Below, in pieces: positions 9,212 to 19,659 of a DNA stretch of 64,000 bases. The stretch is from Dyadobacter jiangsuensis. Its GTDB lineage: Bacteria; Bacteroidota; Bacteroidia; Cytophagales; Spirosomataceae. Below the pieces are notes generated by a model. It saw only the letters and a list, made by a program, of their open reading frames with translations, was not told the origin of the DNA and searched no databases. Each line of letters starts with the position of its first letter. Positions within the stretch are counted from its first letter, which is position 1. Where the stretch lies: NCBI RefSeq assembly GCF_003014695.1, contig NZ_PYAS01000009.1, positions 62,001 to 126,000 on the forward strand, written 5' to 3'. A program made the position numbers and the translations under genes.

Positions 9212-12200
9212 ATGTTAAAATTCCTGAAGGCGCTTGGTAATGGTCTGATCGTGGTTGTCATCTTCGTGCTGCTGGCGCTTGGGATTGCTACCACCGCATT
9301 ACAGCTTCCTTCTGTGCAAACCTGGGCGGTGCGGCACGTAACGGCCGAAATCTCCACCAAACTGGGGTATCCAATCAGCATTGAAAGGGTTAATATCAAG
9401 TGGTTCGACGTCGTTTCGCTGGAAGGGGTTTCTGTGAAGGATTCCTCGGGCGCGGACATGATCGACGTCGGCCGGCTGGATATCAATCTGAATGTCAACA
9501 ACATTATGCGCGACTCGGCGAAGGAGATATTTCTCGACGAAGTCAATGTATACCGGCCTAATGTGCACCTGGTAATCGTGCCGAAATCCGGCGATCTCAA
9601 TATCGACGGGTTCATTGCCCGCATTAATGAGCTCACGGCGCCCGCAGTGCCACGGCCGCCGAACGCGCCCGAAAACAATACGCCTTTCATTATCGGTAAA
9701 GCCAAGGTGATCGATGGTACTTTCGGTTACGACGATCCCCGCCAGCCCCGCGATCGTGGTTCGAGGGTATTTGACTATTCGCATTTCAGTCTCAAACACC
9801 TCTACGGCGAGCTCAGCGATTTCCTCGTTCAGGGAGATACCATTGCATTTCGCGCCAAAAACCTGAAAACGGTCGACAAGCAAACGGGCCTGGAAATGCA
9901 CGATCTCGATACGAAATTCCTTTTCTGCCAGAAGAAAATGGAGTTGAAGGAACTCGACGCGCACATCGGTAACTCGCATTTGAAGGACGAGGTGATATTC
10001 TACTACAACCGCTCGGGCGAGTTGGGCGATTTCAACCACAAGATCCGCATGAAAGGGCATCTGGTCGGCAGCCGGGTGGATTCGCAGGACCTGGGATTGT
10101 TTTCAAGTTATATTGATGGGCTGAATGAGACCTGGCTGATATCGGGCGATTTCAATGGGAAGGTTGATGATTTTCTGCTTTCCAATACCGACCTGCATTT
10201 TGGCAAAAACAGCAGGCTCATCGGCGATATCGGCTTCAAGGGACTCCCGACGATCGAAGGCGTACTGATGGATATCCGGCTGTCGGTTTCCAAAATCGAC
10301 CCGGTGGATCTGGTTCAATATTACCCGGAATGGGACATGCACCCCGATTTGCAGAAATTCGGCTACACGCTGCTGGATGGCACGTTCAAGGGAACGCTGG
10401 AAGATTTTGCGGTGAATGCCTCGGCCTCGTCGGAGCTAGGGGAGCTTTCTGGCGATTTGGTGTTTCATATCGCCGATGCCAAATCGACGACCTATTCGGG
10501 TGGGGTCAAAACAGCGTCTTTCAACCTGGGTACTTTGCTGGAAGACGAGGATAACTGGCAGGAACTGGATTTTGAAGGGAAGGTATACGGAAAGGGATTG
10601 GAGCTCTCGGTGGCTTCCGCGGACATGAACGCGCTGGTGCACCGGGTGGGTTTCCGAAATTATGACTACAAAAACATCCGGTTGAGAGGCAATCTGCAAA
10701 ACCAGTATTTCAACGGACTGGTGAGTGCCCGCGACAGCAACCTCGTGGTCAATCTCGACGGCGAGTTCGATCTTTCGAAGCAACAGAACATGTTCGACGT
10801 CAAAGGGCTTATTGAAAGAGCCAATTTGAAGGAACTGGGTCTTAGCGAAGATCCGATCACGCTCCGTACGCAATTGAACGTGAATGTGACGGGTAATACG
10901 GTCGACGAACTCGTGGGGAATGCCAAATTGCTGAATACCTACCTCGTGATGACCAATAAAGAGCGGAACCTCGTGGTAGATACGCTCGTGTTGTCTTCGC
11001 GAAATCACCTTGGAAAGCGCCGTTTGCAGCTTGATAGCGAATTCCTGACGGCGAAGGTAGAAGGCAACTTCCTGCCCACGCAGGCCTGGAAGGATGTGAG
11101 TCAGGTTTTGGAAGAATATAAATTGTATTTCTTTGAAAACGAGGCCAGCCGGAACGAATACTATGCCCGGAAGCCGTTGAAGATGCTTTCGCGGAGGTAC
11201 GATATCGATTACTCGGTTCAGACGCACAACCTGTCGAAGTTCCTGGCTTTCCTGAGCCCGGATATTTACATTTCACGCGGCGCAAAGGCGGAGGGGATCT
11301 TTAAAATGGATAATACGGCCGTGCTGACTTTCAATGCGGTATCGGATACGGTGAGCTATGGTAAAAACCATTTCATGAATGCAGAAGTGGATGTTACTAC
11401 TTCCAAATTTGTGAACAGCGCCGAGGTACTTGCTTCCATTCTCGTGACGTCCGATAAGCAGCAGATCAGCAAGATGGTACCAACCGAGAAAATGGAGCTG
11501 GAAGGTACCTGGGATGTGGACCATATCGATTTCAATGGCGCGGTTCACCAGGTAAAAAGCACCAACCGGGCCAATCTCGCTGGGGAGATACGGTTCCTGC
11601 CGGCCGGTCTGGATATTGGTTTCAAAAATTCAAAACTCAATCTGCTGGATGAAGAATGGAATGTGCCTTCGGAGAGCCTGATTTCGATTGTGGGTGATGA
11701 TATTACCATGTCGAACCTCGGTTTGGTGAGTGGCAAACAGCGCATTTTTCTCAGCGGAACCGCCTCCGAAGATCCGGAAAAGAGCCTGCTGCTGGATATC
11801 AAAAACTTCAAGCTGGCCAGTTTGAACCCCGTGTTCAATACCAAACTATCGGGTATTATGGATGGCTCGGCGAAGGTGAAAGACATTTACAACAGCGTTA
11901 TGCTGGACGCGAATTTCGCGATCGAAGGCCTTGGGTATGGACAGTACGAATTCGGAAACCTGCTCGGCACCGGCGACTGGGACCAGATCACCAGCGAGTT
12001 GCAGATCGACGCCCAACTGAGTAAGAATGCACGTCGGGTTTTCAGCCTGGTAGGATCATACCGTCCGAAGCTCGAAACAAATACCCTGAATCTGAAAGCC
12101 ATTTTCAATCAGGCGGATTTCAAAGCGCTCGAACCGTTCGCGGAGGGATTGGTATCGGATATCAGCGGAACGGCGCAAGGGGTGGTATCGATCAGAGGCG

Positions 12201-13837
12201 TGGTCGACGCACCCGTTTTGGAAGGCTCGCTTACGGTGGACAAGGGCCGTATGAAGTTCGATTACCTTCAATCGGTGTTTACATTCAGTGATAAAATCAA
12301 TTTCTCCGAAAGCGAGATCACCGGTAACAATATTCTCGTGACCGATTCCGATGGTAACACGGCGACGTTGCGCGGCGGGGTCTTTCATGATGGGTTCAAG
12401 TATTTCTCCCTCGGTTTCAATGCCGATCTCCGCAATTTCAAAATTTTAAATACCATTGCTAAGGACAACGATATGTTCTATGGAACGGCCTATGTAACAG
12501 GCCCGGTGGCGGTGTACGGCCCGATCGATAACCTGAACATCGAAGCCAATGTGACCAGCAACAAAGGAACGCGCATTCATATTCCGCTGGATGGAGCTAC
12601 CGAAGTGGTCACGCAGGATTATATCCAGTTTGTCAGCAAAATGGTGCCCGCCGACAGCACTACCGGCGCTCCTGCTGTCGATTCCATCGCGCGGAGCCAC
12701 ATTGCGGGCGGGATTAAAATGGATTTCAATTTCAACCTTACACCCGACGCGACCTGCGAGATTATTTTCGACCGGCAAACCGGCGACGTGCTGCGCGGGA
12801 ACGGAAGCGGGCGTCTCAACCTCAACATCGATACCCAGGGCGATTTCACCATGGCAGGAACGTATGAAATCGAAAAGGGGGAGTATAATTTCACGTTGCA
12901 GAATGTCATTAACAAGAAATTCAATATCAAACCGGGCAGCAGGATCATATGGGCTGGTGACCCCTATGGTGCACAGCTCGACGTAAAAGCCGGGTACACC
13001 CAAATGGTTTCGTTGGCAGGCGTGTTGCCTAATACCGGCAATTTGGGGAACAACAGTGGGGATGCATTATCGAGAAGGTATCCCGTGGAAGTGACCATCG
13101 GGCTATCGGAGCGGCTGATGTCGCCTACGATCCGGTACGACCTCAAAATCCTGGATAATCCGTCGCTAAGCGCTTACCGCGGTCAGCTGGAAGCATTTCA
13201 GAACAAGTTGAAATCCGACGAACAGGAGCTGAGCCGGCAGGTGAGCAGCTTGCTCGTTGTGAACCAGCTATTGCCTGAAAGCAGCCTGGCGACGGTGGGC
13301 AGTCAAAACTTCCTGGGAAGCAGTATCAGCGAGCTCGTTTCGAACCAGATCAGCCGCTGGGCTTCGGGTATCAACGAAAACCTGGAAGTGGGTGTTTCGG
13401 GCCTTTCATTGGATCAGAATGCATTGAATAACTTGCAGCTTCGCTTTTCCTACCGCTTCCTGAACGACCGCTTCCGCGTCACGCGTGACGGGCGTTTCAC
13501 TTCGGGTACCCAATCGCAAACGGGTGCTTCGCAATATGATGCGGCGAGCCTGCTCGGTGAATGGACATTGGAATACTGGTTGAATGCCAAAGGGTCGGTG
13601 CGGGTGAAAGCCTACAACCGGAATATCCAGAACAACCTGGTGTTCAACACCGGTACGTTCACAACCGGCGGTGTGAGCATGCAGTTTACCCATAGCTTCA
13701 ACCGCTTCACGCGCTCGCCGAAGCCGGGCGTGCGGATACCCTTCCTGCCTGCGGATTCCATTCGTCAGGATGCCCCGCAGGATGCCAAACAGGATACCAC
13801 AAGAAAGCTGATTTCAGAAAAAGACCCTACTCGCTAG
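9212..13837 (+). CDS. tamB: TamB-family translocation/assembly module protein
   Basis: 1541 residues. An N-terminal membrane anchor (about 10-32) is followed by a very long beta-rich periplasmic region and a C-terminal DUF490/TamB domain (about 1080-1500). This is the layout of AsmA-like bridge proteins such as TamB, which span the periplasm and are implicated in lipid transport and outer-membrane protein assembly. Segments like GTYEIEKGEYNFTLQNV and YRFLNDRFRVTRDG are typical of the C-terminal domain. No tamA (Omp85) gene is adjacent. The 3' end overlaps the convergent thioesterase gene by 11 bases, so no terminator separates them. Confidence 0.92.
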   Translation: MLKFLKALGNGLIVVVIFVLLALGIATTALQLPSVQTWAVRHVTAEISTKLGYPISIERVNIKWFDVVSLEGVSVKDSSGADMIDVGRLDINLNVNNIMRDSAKEIFLDEVNVYRPNVHLVIVPKSGDLNIDGFIARINELTAPAVPRPPNAPENNTPFIIGKAKVIDGTFGYDDPRQPRDRGSRVFDYSHFSLKHLYGELSDFLVQGDTIAFRAKNLKTVDKQTGLEMHDLDTKFLFCQKKMELKELDAHIGNSHLKDEVIFYYNRSGELGDFNHKIRMKGHLVGSRVDSQDLGLFSSYIDGLNETWLISGDFNGKVDDFLLSNTDLHFGKNSRLIGDIGFKGLPTIEGVLMDIRLSVSKIDPVDLVQYYPEWDMHPDLQKFGYTLLDGTFKGTLEDFAVNASASSELGELSGDLVFHIADAKSTTYSGGVKTASFNLGTLLEDEDNWQELDFEGKVYGKGLELSVASADMNALVHRVGFRNYDYKNIRLRGNLQNQYFNGLVSARDSNLVVNLDGEFDLSKQQNMFDVKGLIERANLKELGLSEDPITLRTQLNVNVTGNTVDELVGNAKLLNTYLVMTNKERNLVVDTLVLSSRNHLGKRRLQLDSEFLTAKVEGNFLPTQAWKDVSQVLEEYKLYFFENEASRNEYYARKPLKMLSRRYDIDYSVQTHNLSKFLAFLSPDIYISRGAKAEGIFKMDNTAVLTFNAVSDTVSYGKNHFMNAEVDVTTSKFVNSAEVLASILVTSDKQQISKMVPTEKMELEGTWDVDHIDFNGAVHQVKSTNRANLAGEIRFLPAGLDIGFKNSKLNLLDEEWNVPSESLISIVGDDITMSNLGLVSGKQRIFLSGTASEDPEKSLLLDIKNFKLASLNPVFNTKLSGIMDGSAKVKDIYNSVMLDANFAIEGLGYGQYEFGNLLGTGDWDQITSELQIDAQLSKNARRVFSLVGSYRPKLETNTLNLKAIFNQADFKALEPFAEGLVSDISGTAQGVVSIRGVVDAPVLEGSLTVDKGRMKFDYLQSVFTFSDKINFSESEITGNNILVTDSDGNTATLRGGVFHDGFKYFSLGFNADLRNFKILNTIAKDNDMFYGTAYVTGPVAVYGPIDNLNIEANVTSNKGTRIHIPLDGATEVVTQDYIQFVSKMVPADSTTGAPAVDSIARSHIAGGIKMDFNFNLTPDATCEIIFDRQTGDVLRGNGSGRLNLNIDTQGDFTMAGTYEIEKGEYNFTLQNVINKKFNIKPGSRIIWAGDPYGAQLDVKAGYTQMVSLAGVLPNTGNLGNNSGDALSRRYPVEVTIGLSERLMSPTIRYDLKILDNPSLSAYRGQLEAFQNKLKSDEQELSRQVSSLLVVNQLLPESSLATVGSQNFLGSSISELVSNQISRWASGINENLEVGVSGLSLDQNALNNLQLRFSYRFLNDRFRVTRDGRFTSGTQSQTGASQYDAASLLGEWTLEYWLNAKGSVRVKAYNRNIQNNLVFNTGTFTTGGVSMQFTHSFNRFTRSPKPGVRIPFLPADSIRQDAPQDAKQDTTRKLISEKDPTR

Positions 13838-14354
13838 TGCCTGCGGCCAGTTCATGCTTGATCGCATGAATGCGGTCGTTGAAATGCAGGTTTGGGAAAT
13901 CGAGGCCCGGTACGCAAGTTGCGCCCAGGTAGTCCATGACCTCCTTCGGGTGCGGCACGCGCTGCCCGGAGGCAATGCTGATATGCTTGGAAGTGGTCCA
14001 CAGCACCGTTTTGAGCTCCGTACGCAGGTCGTTGGTCATGAAATACTCGGTTACCATCGTATCTTCATTATAGTAGATCACGCGCGAGGTAATGCGCACC
14101 CATTCGCTGATGCGCGCGGGCCTTACGTAAGCGATCTGGTGCTGGTACACGACCCAGCTCGTGCGCAGCTCGCGGAACATCGCTTCGAAACTGAAACCAT
14201 ACAGTTTGGAAACCTGGTCTTCCCGCGCATTGAAGAAGTAATCGAAGTATTTGGAGTTGTTCAAGTGCATCAGCGGATCGCAATCCTGAAAACGGATGAT
14301 CACCCTCGATTCCGCCTCGACGGGCATGTCGGATAGTTTGGCAGTAAACAGCAT
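13827..14354 (-). CDS. Acyl-CoA thioesterase, hotdog fold (4HBT family)
   Basis: 175 residues with a single hotdog domain. The motif RFQDCDPLMHLNNSKYFDYF matches the 4-hydroxybenzoyl-CoA-thioesterase type, in which the aspartate before the helix activates water to hydrolyse an acyl thioester. The following region (SWVVYQHQIAYVRPARISE) fits the central beta-sheet. The substrate is unknown. It is transcribed towards tamB with an 11-base 3' overlap, and 27 bases separate its start from the stop of the upstream lipoprotein gene, so the two may form one unit. Confidence 0.82.
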   Translation of the reverse strand: MLFTAKLSDMPVEAESRVIIRFQDCDPLMHLNNSKYFDYFFNAREDQVSKLYGFSFEAMFRELRTSWVVYQHQIAYVRPARISEWVRITSRVIYYNEDTMVTEYFMTNDLRTELKTVLWTTSKHISIASGQRVPHPKEVMDYLGATCVPGLDFPNLHFNDRIHAIKHELAAGTSE

Positions 14355-14381
14355 GGTTTTTGGTTTATCTTGTTAGAAGTG

Positions 14382-14777
14382 TCATTCTCCGCGGTACCGC
14401 ACGGCCAGCCCGCTCAGCATATAGCCTTCCTTATTCACGCTCGTGTAGTATTTGTATTTGACGTTAATGATCGCGTCGGCGCCGATTTTCTGGGCCTTCA
14501 TCACCAGCCGCGCCGTCAGGAGCTCCTTCGTCTTGGCGTCATTTCCGCGAAACATCATTCTTCTGTCCTTGGTTTGGTCGGCCGTAAGTGAATCCTCGCT
14601 CCCTATTTCCACCACCGCGAGTTCGGAATATGGGCGTTCCAGCGGCTGGTTGTCGTACAGGACCTCAATCGGATATTTGGTATTGGATGAAATGGGTATT
14701 CCGTTGCCGGCGCAAGCGGAAAGCAGGACAGCTGCAAGGAAGGAAAACAGGATCGGGGCTTTTTTAATTGTGGTCAT
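14382..14777 (-). CDS. Small lipoprotein with a YbjQ-like domain (tentative)
   Basis: 131 residues. A lipoprotein signal peptide ends in LLSACAG (lipidated Cys near 22). The C-terminal part (about 85-115) has LVMKAQKIGADAIINVKYKYY, which recalls the 'GAdAvigvr' strand of YbjQ-like/heavy-metal-binding domains; this assignment is tentative. It is probably an envelope lipoprotein of unknown role. It shares direction and close spacing with the downstream thioesterase gene and is divergent from the M16 peptidase gene. Confidence 0.6.
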   Translation of the reverse strand: MTTIKKAPILFSFLAAVLLSACAGNGIPISSNTKYPIEVLYDNQPLERPYSELAVVEIGSEDSLTADQTKDRRMMFRGNDAKTKELLTARLVMKAQKIGADAIINVKYKYYTSVNKEGYMLSGLAVRYRGE

Positions 14778-14945
14778 TCTCTTTCAATGAGGGACAGGTT
14801 TGAAAACGCATATGCAACCCATACACGCTGAATACGACATTATGTTGCAACGTATATTATTTTGCCATTTGTCACCAATCCATTGGTAAATGTGATATTC
14901 TGCACTATTTTCAAGGATTATAAATCTAAACTAATGGTTTTTAAT

Positions 14946-17756
14946 ATGGTCATGAAATCTAAAAGAACAAATTTGTTCAGGTACGGCTCGCTTGTCGGAA
15001 TGATGCTTGCTGCGATGCTGGCGATGCCTTCCGAAGCACAGCAGCTGCCGAAAGGCGTTACAAAGGTGACGTCCGTGGAAGGGATTACGGAATACAATCT
15101 TGAAAACGGCCTGAAAGTGCTCATGTTCCCCGATCCGTCGAAGCCGACCATCACGGTGAACGTCACCTACCTGGTAGGCTCGCGCCATGAAGGTTACGGG
15201 GAAACGGGGATGGCTCACTTGCTCGAACACCTTGTATTTAAAGGTTCTCCGAAGCATACCAACATTCCGCAGGAACTTACCGAGCACGGCGCACGGCCGA
15301 ACGGCACGACGTGGTATGACCGAACCAATTATTTCGAGACCTTCGCGGCTTCCGACGAAAACCTGAAATGGGCACTCGACCTCGAATCCGACCGGATGGT
15401 GAACTCGTTTATTGCCAAAAAGGACCTTGATAGTGAATTCAGCGTGGTGCGTAACGAGTTCGAATCGGGTGAAAACAGTCCGTTCCGCGTGCTGATGCAG
15501 CGGGTTATTTCAGGTGGTTACCTGTGGCACAACTACGGCAAATCGACGATCGGTAACCGCTCCGACATCGAACGCGTACCCATCGAAAACCTGCAAGCAT
15601 TCTACAAAAGATATTACCAGCCCGACAATGCGGTGCTGACTGTGGCCGGTAAGATCGACGAGCCCAAGACGTTGGCATTGATCAACGATTATTTTGGCAA
15701 AATACCAAAACCGACCCGCGTTCTTCCGCATTCCTACACCGTGGAGCCTACCCAGGACGGCGAGCGTTTTGTGGAGCTCAAAAGAACCGGCGACGTACAG
15801 ATGCTGATGGCCATGTACCACATTATGCCTGGCTCGCACGCCGACTATCCGGCGATGGAGGTGCTTACCGAAGTGCTTACGACAGAGCCGAACGGCAGAT
15901 TGTACAAAAACCTGGTGGATACCAAGAAAGCATCGTCTCAATTTGGATACACATTCCAGCTGTACGATCCCGGCTTTGTATTGTTTGGGGCTGAGATCCT
16001 GAAAGAAAAATCGCTGGACGAAGCCAAAAAAGCATTTACCGCCACGCTCGATTCTACCGCCACGTTTAAACCTTCGAAAGAAGATGTGGAAAGAGCCAAA
16101 ACGACGATCCTCAAAAACTGGGACCTCGAATTCCGGAACTCGGAGAGGGTTGGGCTAAGCATCAGCGAATCTATTGCTACGGGCGACTGGCGTTTGGCAT
16201 TCCTGTTCCGCGATAATATCCGCAAAGTAACACCGGAAGATGTGGCCCGGGTGGCGCAGTATTATTTCAAGCCTTCGAACCGCACGTTGGGAACATTCAT
16301 GCCGGAGGCCAATCCGGTGAGGGCTGAAATCCCCGAAGCGCCGAAAGTGGCTGACCTCGTGAAAGATTATAAAGGAGAGGCTGTGGTAGCGGAAGGCGAG
16401 GCATTCGATCCTTCGCCTGCCAATGTAGAGAGCCGCACGACGCGTGTTGAGAAAGCCAACGTTATTGAAACGGCATTGCTTCCTAAAAAGACGCGTGGAA
16501 ATGTAGTTGCCGCACGCATTTTCCTCCGCTTCGGCGACGAGAAGAGCCTGCAAAACAAGGCCACCATCTCCGACCTGACCGGATCGATGCTGGACAAGGG
16601 TACCAAAACCAAAACCCGCCAGCAGGTAAAAGATGAATTCGACCGTCTGAAAGCGCGCGTCAGCTTCTTTGGTAATACCAATCAGGCTGGTGCCAGCATT
16701 GAAACGACCAAGGAAAACTTGCCGGCCGTGATGAAACTGGTGGCGGAAGTATTGAAAACGCCGGCATTCGACGAAAACGAGTTTGAAAAACTGAAACAGG
16801 AAGAACTCGCGGGCATCGAATCGCAGCGCAGCGAACCGCAGGCCATTGCATTTAACCAGTATCGTCGCATTACGTCGCCTTACCCGAAGAGTGATGTGCG
16901 TTACGTGGGTACATTCGATGAGGATATTGAGGGCATTAAGGCCACGACGATCGATCAGATCCGCCAGTTCCACAAGGATTTTTATGGAGCGAACAATGCC
17001 TCTGCAACGGTGGTGGGCGATTTCGATAAAGATGCGATCCAGAAGATACTGAACGACGAGTTCGGAAGCTGGAAAAGCGCCAAGCCATTTACCCGCATTG
17101 CGTCGCCTTACCAGGCCGTAAAAGCCGAGAACAAGGCGATCGAAACGCCGGACAAGGCTAATGCGATGTTTGTGGCCGGGTTGAATATCCCGTTACAGGA
17201 TACCGATCCCGACTATCCGGCATTGATTATGGGTAACTATATGCTCGGCGGTGGCTTCCTGAATTCTCGCCTCGCTACCCGCATTCGTCAGAAGGAAGGG
17301 TTGAGTTACGGGGTGGGCTCTCAATTCTCGGCGAGCCCGCTGGATAAGAACGGTACATTCATGTCATATGCGATTTATGCGCCTCAAAATGCCGAGAAAC
17401 TGGAAGCGGCGTTTAAAGAAGAGATAGAAAAGGTGATGAAGGAAGGGTTTACGGCGGACGAGTTGAAAGCCGCCAAATCGGGATATCTGCAATCCCGGCA
17501 GGTAGCACGCTCGCAGGACGCGTCGCTCACGACGACCCTCAGCAGTAACCTTTATCTAAATCGTACCATGCAATGGGATGCTGATTTTGAGAAGAAAATC
17601 GAAGCATTGACACCGGATCAGATCAAGGCTGCATTTAACAAGCATATCGACTACAACAAGCTCGTCATCATCAAAGCCGGTGATTTTGAGAAGGCCAAAA
17701 AAGGCGCTCAAACCGGCGGCGCACCCGCGCAGCTTGGCGGAAGTGATAAAAAATAA
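14946..17756 (+). CDS. Secreted M16-family zinc peptidase (two-unit)
   Basis: About 936 residues with two tandem M16 units. The N-terminal unit carries the inverted zinc motif HLLEH (about 91-95) and the downstream glutamate region NEFESGE, so it should be an active pitrilysin-like peptidase. The second unit (about 510-925) has no HxxEH and is presumably the inactive half that closes the chamber. A signal peptide ends near PSEAQ, placing the enzyme in the periplasm or outer membrane. Starts at 14934, 14946 and 14952 are all in frame; I prefer 14946 or 14952 because they give a normal signal peptide, whereas an upstream start near 14862 would add a non-signal leader. A terminator follows. Confidence 0.88.
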   Translation: MVMKSKRTNLFRYGSLVGMMLAAMLAMPSEAQQLPKGVTKVTSVEGITEYNLENGLKVLMFPDPSKPTITVNVTYLVGSRHEGYGETGMAHLLEHLVFKGSPKHTNIPQELTEHGARPNGTTWYDRTNYFETFAASDENLKWALDLESDRMVNSFIAKKDLDSEFSVVRNEFESGENSPFRVLMQRVISGGYLWHNYGKSTIGNRSDIERVPIENLQAFYKRYYQPDNAVLTVAGKIDEPKTLALINDYFGKIPKPTRVLPHSYTVEPTQDGERFVELKRTGDVQMLMAMYHIMPGSHADYPAMEVLTEVLTTEPNGRLYKNLVDTKKASSQFGYTFQLYDPGFVLFGAEILKEKSLDEAKKAFTATLDSTATFKPSKEDVERAKTTILKNWDLEFRNSERVGLSISESIATGDWRLAFLFRDNIRKVTPEDVARVAQYYFKPSNRTLGTFMPEANPVRAEIPEAPKVADLVKDYKGEAVVAEGEAFDPSPANVESRTTRVEKANVIETALLPKKTRGNVVAARIFLRFGDEKSLQNKATISDLTGSMLDKGTKTKTRQQVKDEFDRLKARVSFFGNTNQAGASIETTKENLPAVMKLVAEVLKTPAFDENEFEKLKQEELAGIESQRSEPQAIAFNQYRRITSPYPKSDVRYVGTFDEDIEGIKATTIDQIRQFHKDFYGANNASATVVGDFDKDAIQKILNDEFGSWKSAKPFTRIASPYQAVKAENKAIETPDKANAMFVAGLNIPLQDTDPDYPALIMGNYMLGGGFLNSRLATRIRQKEGLSYGVGSQFSASPLDKNGTFMSYAIYAPQNAEKLEAAFKEEIEKVMKEGFTADELKAAKSGYLQSRQVARSQDASLTTTLSSNLYLNRTMQWDADFEKKIEALTPDQIKAAFNKHIDYNKLVIIKAGDFEKAKKGAQTGGAPAQLGGSDKK

Positions 17757-17782
17757 GATTAAAATAAAATTAAGATTCAGAG

Positions 17783-17811
17783 AACCGGTCGTGAAAAGCA
17801 CGCCGGTTTTC
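17783..17811 (+). terminator. Terminator after M16 peptidase gene
   Basis: AACCGG, one bulged base and CGTG pair with CACG and CCGGTT around an AAAAG loop, followed by a T-rich stretch. It lies 27 bases after the stop codon and separates the peptidase gene from the promoter of the phosphatase pair. Confidence 0.72.
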
Positions 17812-17834
17812 TGCTTTTAAACGTAGTACATCTT

Positions 17835-17842
17835 TATCTTTG
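17835..17842 (+). promoter_or_regulatory. Candidate -7 box for first phosphatase gene
   Basis: TATCTTTG matches TAnnTTTG exactly and stands 46 bases before the ATG at 17888. If real, transcription begins near 17849, which rules out the possible TTG start at 17840. There is no clear -33 element. Confidence 0.4.
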
Positions 17843-17887
17843 CCGAGTAATATTTACACGGAACCTCACGCTGTCAATAGCATCCAC

Positions 17888-19573
17888 ATGAAATTGATCT
17901 ATCATCCGCTTCTCAGAGTTTTGTTCGCCGGACTCGTCATTGTTCAACCTGCTTTTGCCCAAACCAAAAGTAAAACAGGGGCGTCAGCTCCCGCAGCGGC
18001 AACCAAGCTGGAAAGGCCCAAACTCGTAGTCGGCATGGTCGTTGACCAGATGCGTTACGACTACCTGTACCGCTACTACGACAAGTACAAAGAGGGCGGT
18101 TTGAAAAGGCTTATCAATGAGGGTTTCAACTGCCGGAACAACCATTACCATTATGCATTGACCGTAACGGCAGCCGGGCATTCGGCCGTGTACACGGGTT
18201 CGATGCCGGGCATTAACGGTATTGTGGGTAACGACTGGTATGACGTTGCGCAAGCTAAAAATGTGTATTGTACCGATGATAACACGGTTGCGACGGTGGG
18301 CAGCAGCAATGTAACAGTCGGTAAAATGTCGCCGCGAAATCTGCTGGTTACCACGGTTACCGACCAGCTTCGCATCGCGACCAACTTTCGCTCGAAAACC
18401 GTTGGAGTGGCGATCAAAGACCGCGCTTCCATTCTACCGGCAGGTCATGCGGCATCAGGCGCTTACTGGTTTGATTCCAAAACAGGGAACTTCGTGACGA
18501 GTACCTACTACATGGACAATCTGCCGCAGTGGGTTGCGGATTATAATGCCCTGAAAAAGCCTGCCGAGTACATGGGCAAAGGCTGGAATACATTGTTACC
18601 CATTGCGGAGTATACCCAAAGCTCACCGGACGATGTGCCGTGGGAAGGGAAACTTTCGACCGCTGCCAAGCCGGTGTTCCCGCATGACCTGACCGGCAAT
18701 GCAGGCGACGCATACGGCCCGATGACCACTTCGCCGTGGGGTAACACCATTACCAAGGAAATGGCCATCGCGGCGATTAAGGGCGAAAACCTTGGCAAAG
18801 GTGCCGACACCGACTTCCTCGCCGTGAGCTTTTCTTCTCCCGACCGCATCGGCCATATGTTCGGGCCGAACTCGGTGGAGCAGGAGGATGACTACCTGAA
18901 ACTGGATCGCGAATTCGCCGATTTCTTCAACTTCCTCGACAGCTGGGCAGGCAAAGGAAACTATACCGTATTCCTCACTGCCGACCACGGGGCCATGGAT
19001 GTGCCGGCATTCTGGCAGGAGCATAAGTTGCCCGCTGGCTTGCTGAATGCCACGACTCTGACCCGCACCATCGTGAAAACACTGAATGATGCTTATGGCG
19101 AGGCTGAATATGTTTCTGCATTTGAAAACTACCAGCTTTACCTCAACAAGGCGACCCTGAAAGAGAAGAAGATCACCGTGGCGGACGTGTACCAGACACT
19201 GCGCGACGCATTGCTGGCGGTAGATGGCGTAGCCGATGTGATTAACCTGCGCGATATGGGTAAAGCGCCTTTGAATACCTATCAGTTGGAGCTGTTTAAG
19301 AACAATATCAACGCCAAGCGCAGTGGCGATTTGCAGGTATTGCTGCAACCCGGCTGGTTTGCTTCGACCATGAGCACCGGCACCGACCACGGCACTCCTT
19401 ATAACTACGATACGCACGTGCCATTCCTGCTGTACGGCTGGGGAATCAATAAAGGTGAGACGCTCCGCCGGACCTCTATTGCCGACATTGCCCCTACAAT
19501 TTCCGCGTTGCTGCACATTCTGCCTCCGAGCGGTAATGTCGGCAACCCGGTACAGGAAGCATTGAAAAAGTAA
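17888..19573 (+). CDS. Alkaline phosphatase, PafA type (paralogue 1)
   Basis: 561 residues of the alkaline phosphatase superfamily, close to the PafA group (phosphate-irrepressible phosphatases of Flavobacterium and Elizabethkingia). The active site can be read off: metal ligand Asp53 in VVDQMRYDY, nucleophile Thr94 in TAAGH, the Asn of GNDW 21 residues later, and the Lys and Arg of IKDRAS. Further metal ligands are in PDRIGH, TADHG and TDHGTPYNYD. The Lys/Arg pair marks monoesterases rather than phosphodiesterases. A signal peptide (1 to about 25, ending AFAQ) sends it to the periplasm. It is followed by a close paralogue in the same direction. Confidence 0.9.
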   Translation: MKLIYHPLLRVLFAGLVIVQPAFAQTKSKTGASAPAAATKLERPKLVVGMVVDQMRYDYLYRYYDKYKEGGLKRLINEGFNCRNNHYHYALTVTAAGHSAVYTGSMPGINGIVGNDWYDVAQAKNVYCTDDNTVATVGSSNVTVGKMSPRNLLVTTVTDQLRIATNFRSKTVGVAIKDRASILPAGHAASGAYWFDSKTGNFVTSTYYMDNLPQWVADYNALKKPAEYMGKGWNTLLPIAEYTQSSPDDVPWEGKLSTAAKPVFPHDLTGNAGDAYGPMTTSPWGNTITKEMAIAAIKGENLGKGADTDFLAVSFSSPDRIGHMFGPNSVEQEDDYLKLDREFADFFNFLDSWAGKGNYTVFLTADHGAMDVPAFWQEHKLPAGLLNATTLTRTIVKTLNDAYGEAEYVSAFENYQLYLNKATLKEKKITVADVYQTLRDALLAVDGVADVINLRDMGKAPLNTYQLELFKNNINAKRSGDLQVLLQPGWFASTMSTGTDHGTPYNYDTHVPFLLYGWGINKGETLRRTSIADIAPTISALLHILPPSGNVGNPVQEALKK

Positions 19574-19589
19574 TCTCGAAAAGTATTCC

Positions 19590-19637
19590 ACTGCGGTCAT
19601 GCCGGGTTCGGACAGTACCAGGCTCCGCAGTTTTTTT
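19590..19637 (+). terminator. Possible intergenic terminator or attenuator between phosphatase genes
   Basis: ACTGCGG (19590-19596) pairs with CCGCAGT (19625-19631), enclosing a 28-base loop with its own small CCG/CGG hairpin, and seven T follow. The second gene starts 23 bases after the T run, so the element would end or attenuate transcripts from the first gene. Confidence 0.5.
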
Positions 19638-19659
19638 GTTTTATCTAAATCCCTTAATC

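Noticed and set aside
14844-14851. GTTGCAAC palindrome upstream of the M16 gene
   Set aside because: Only eight bases with partial flanking symmetry; chance level too high for an operator claim.
15210-17756. Second half of the M16 protein as an independent active peptidase
   Set aside because: It lacks an HxxEH motif and is in frame with the first half; it is the usual inactive partner domain.
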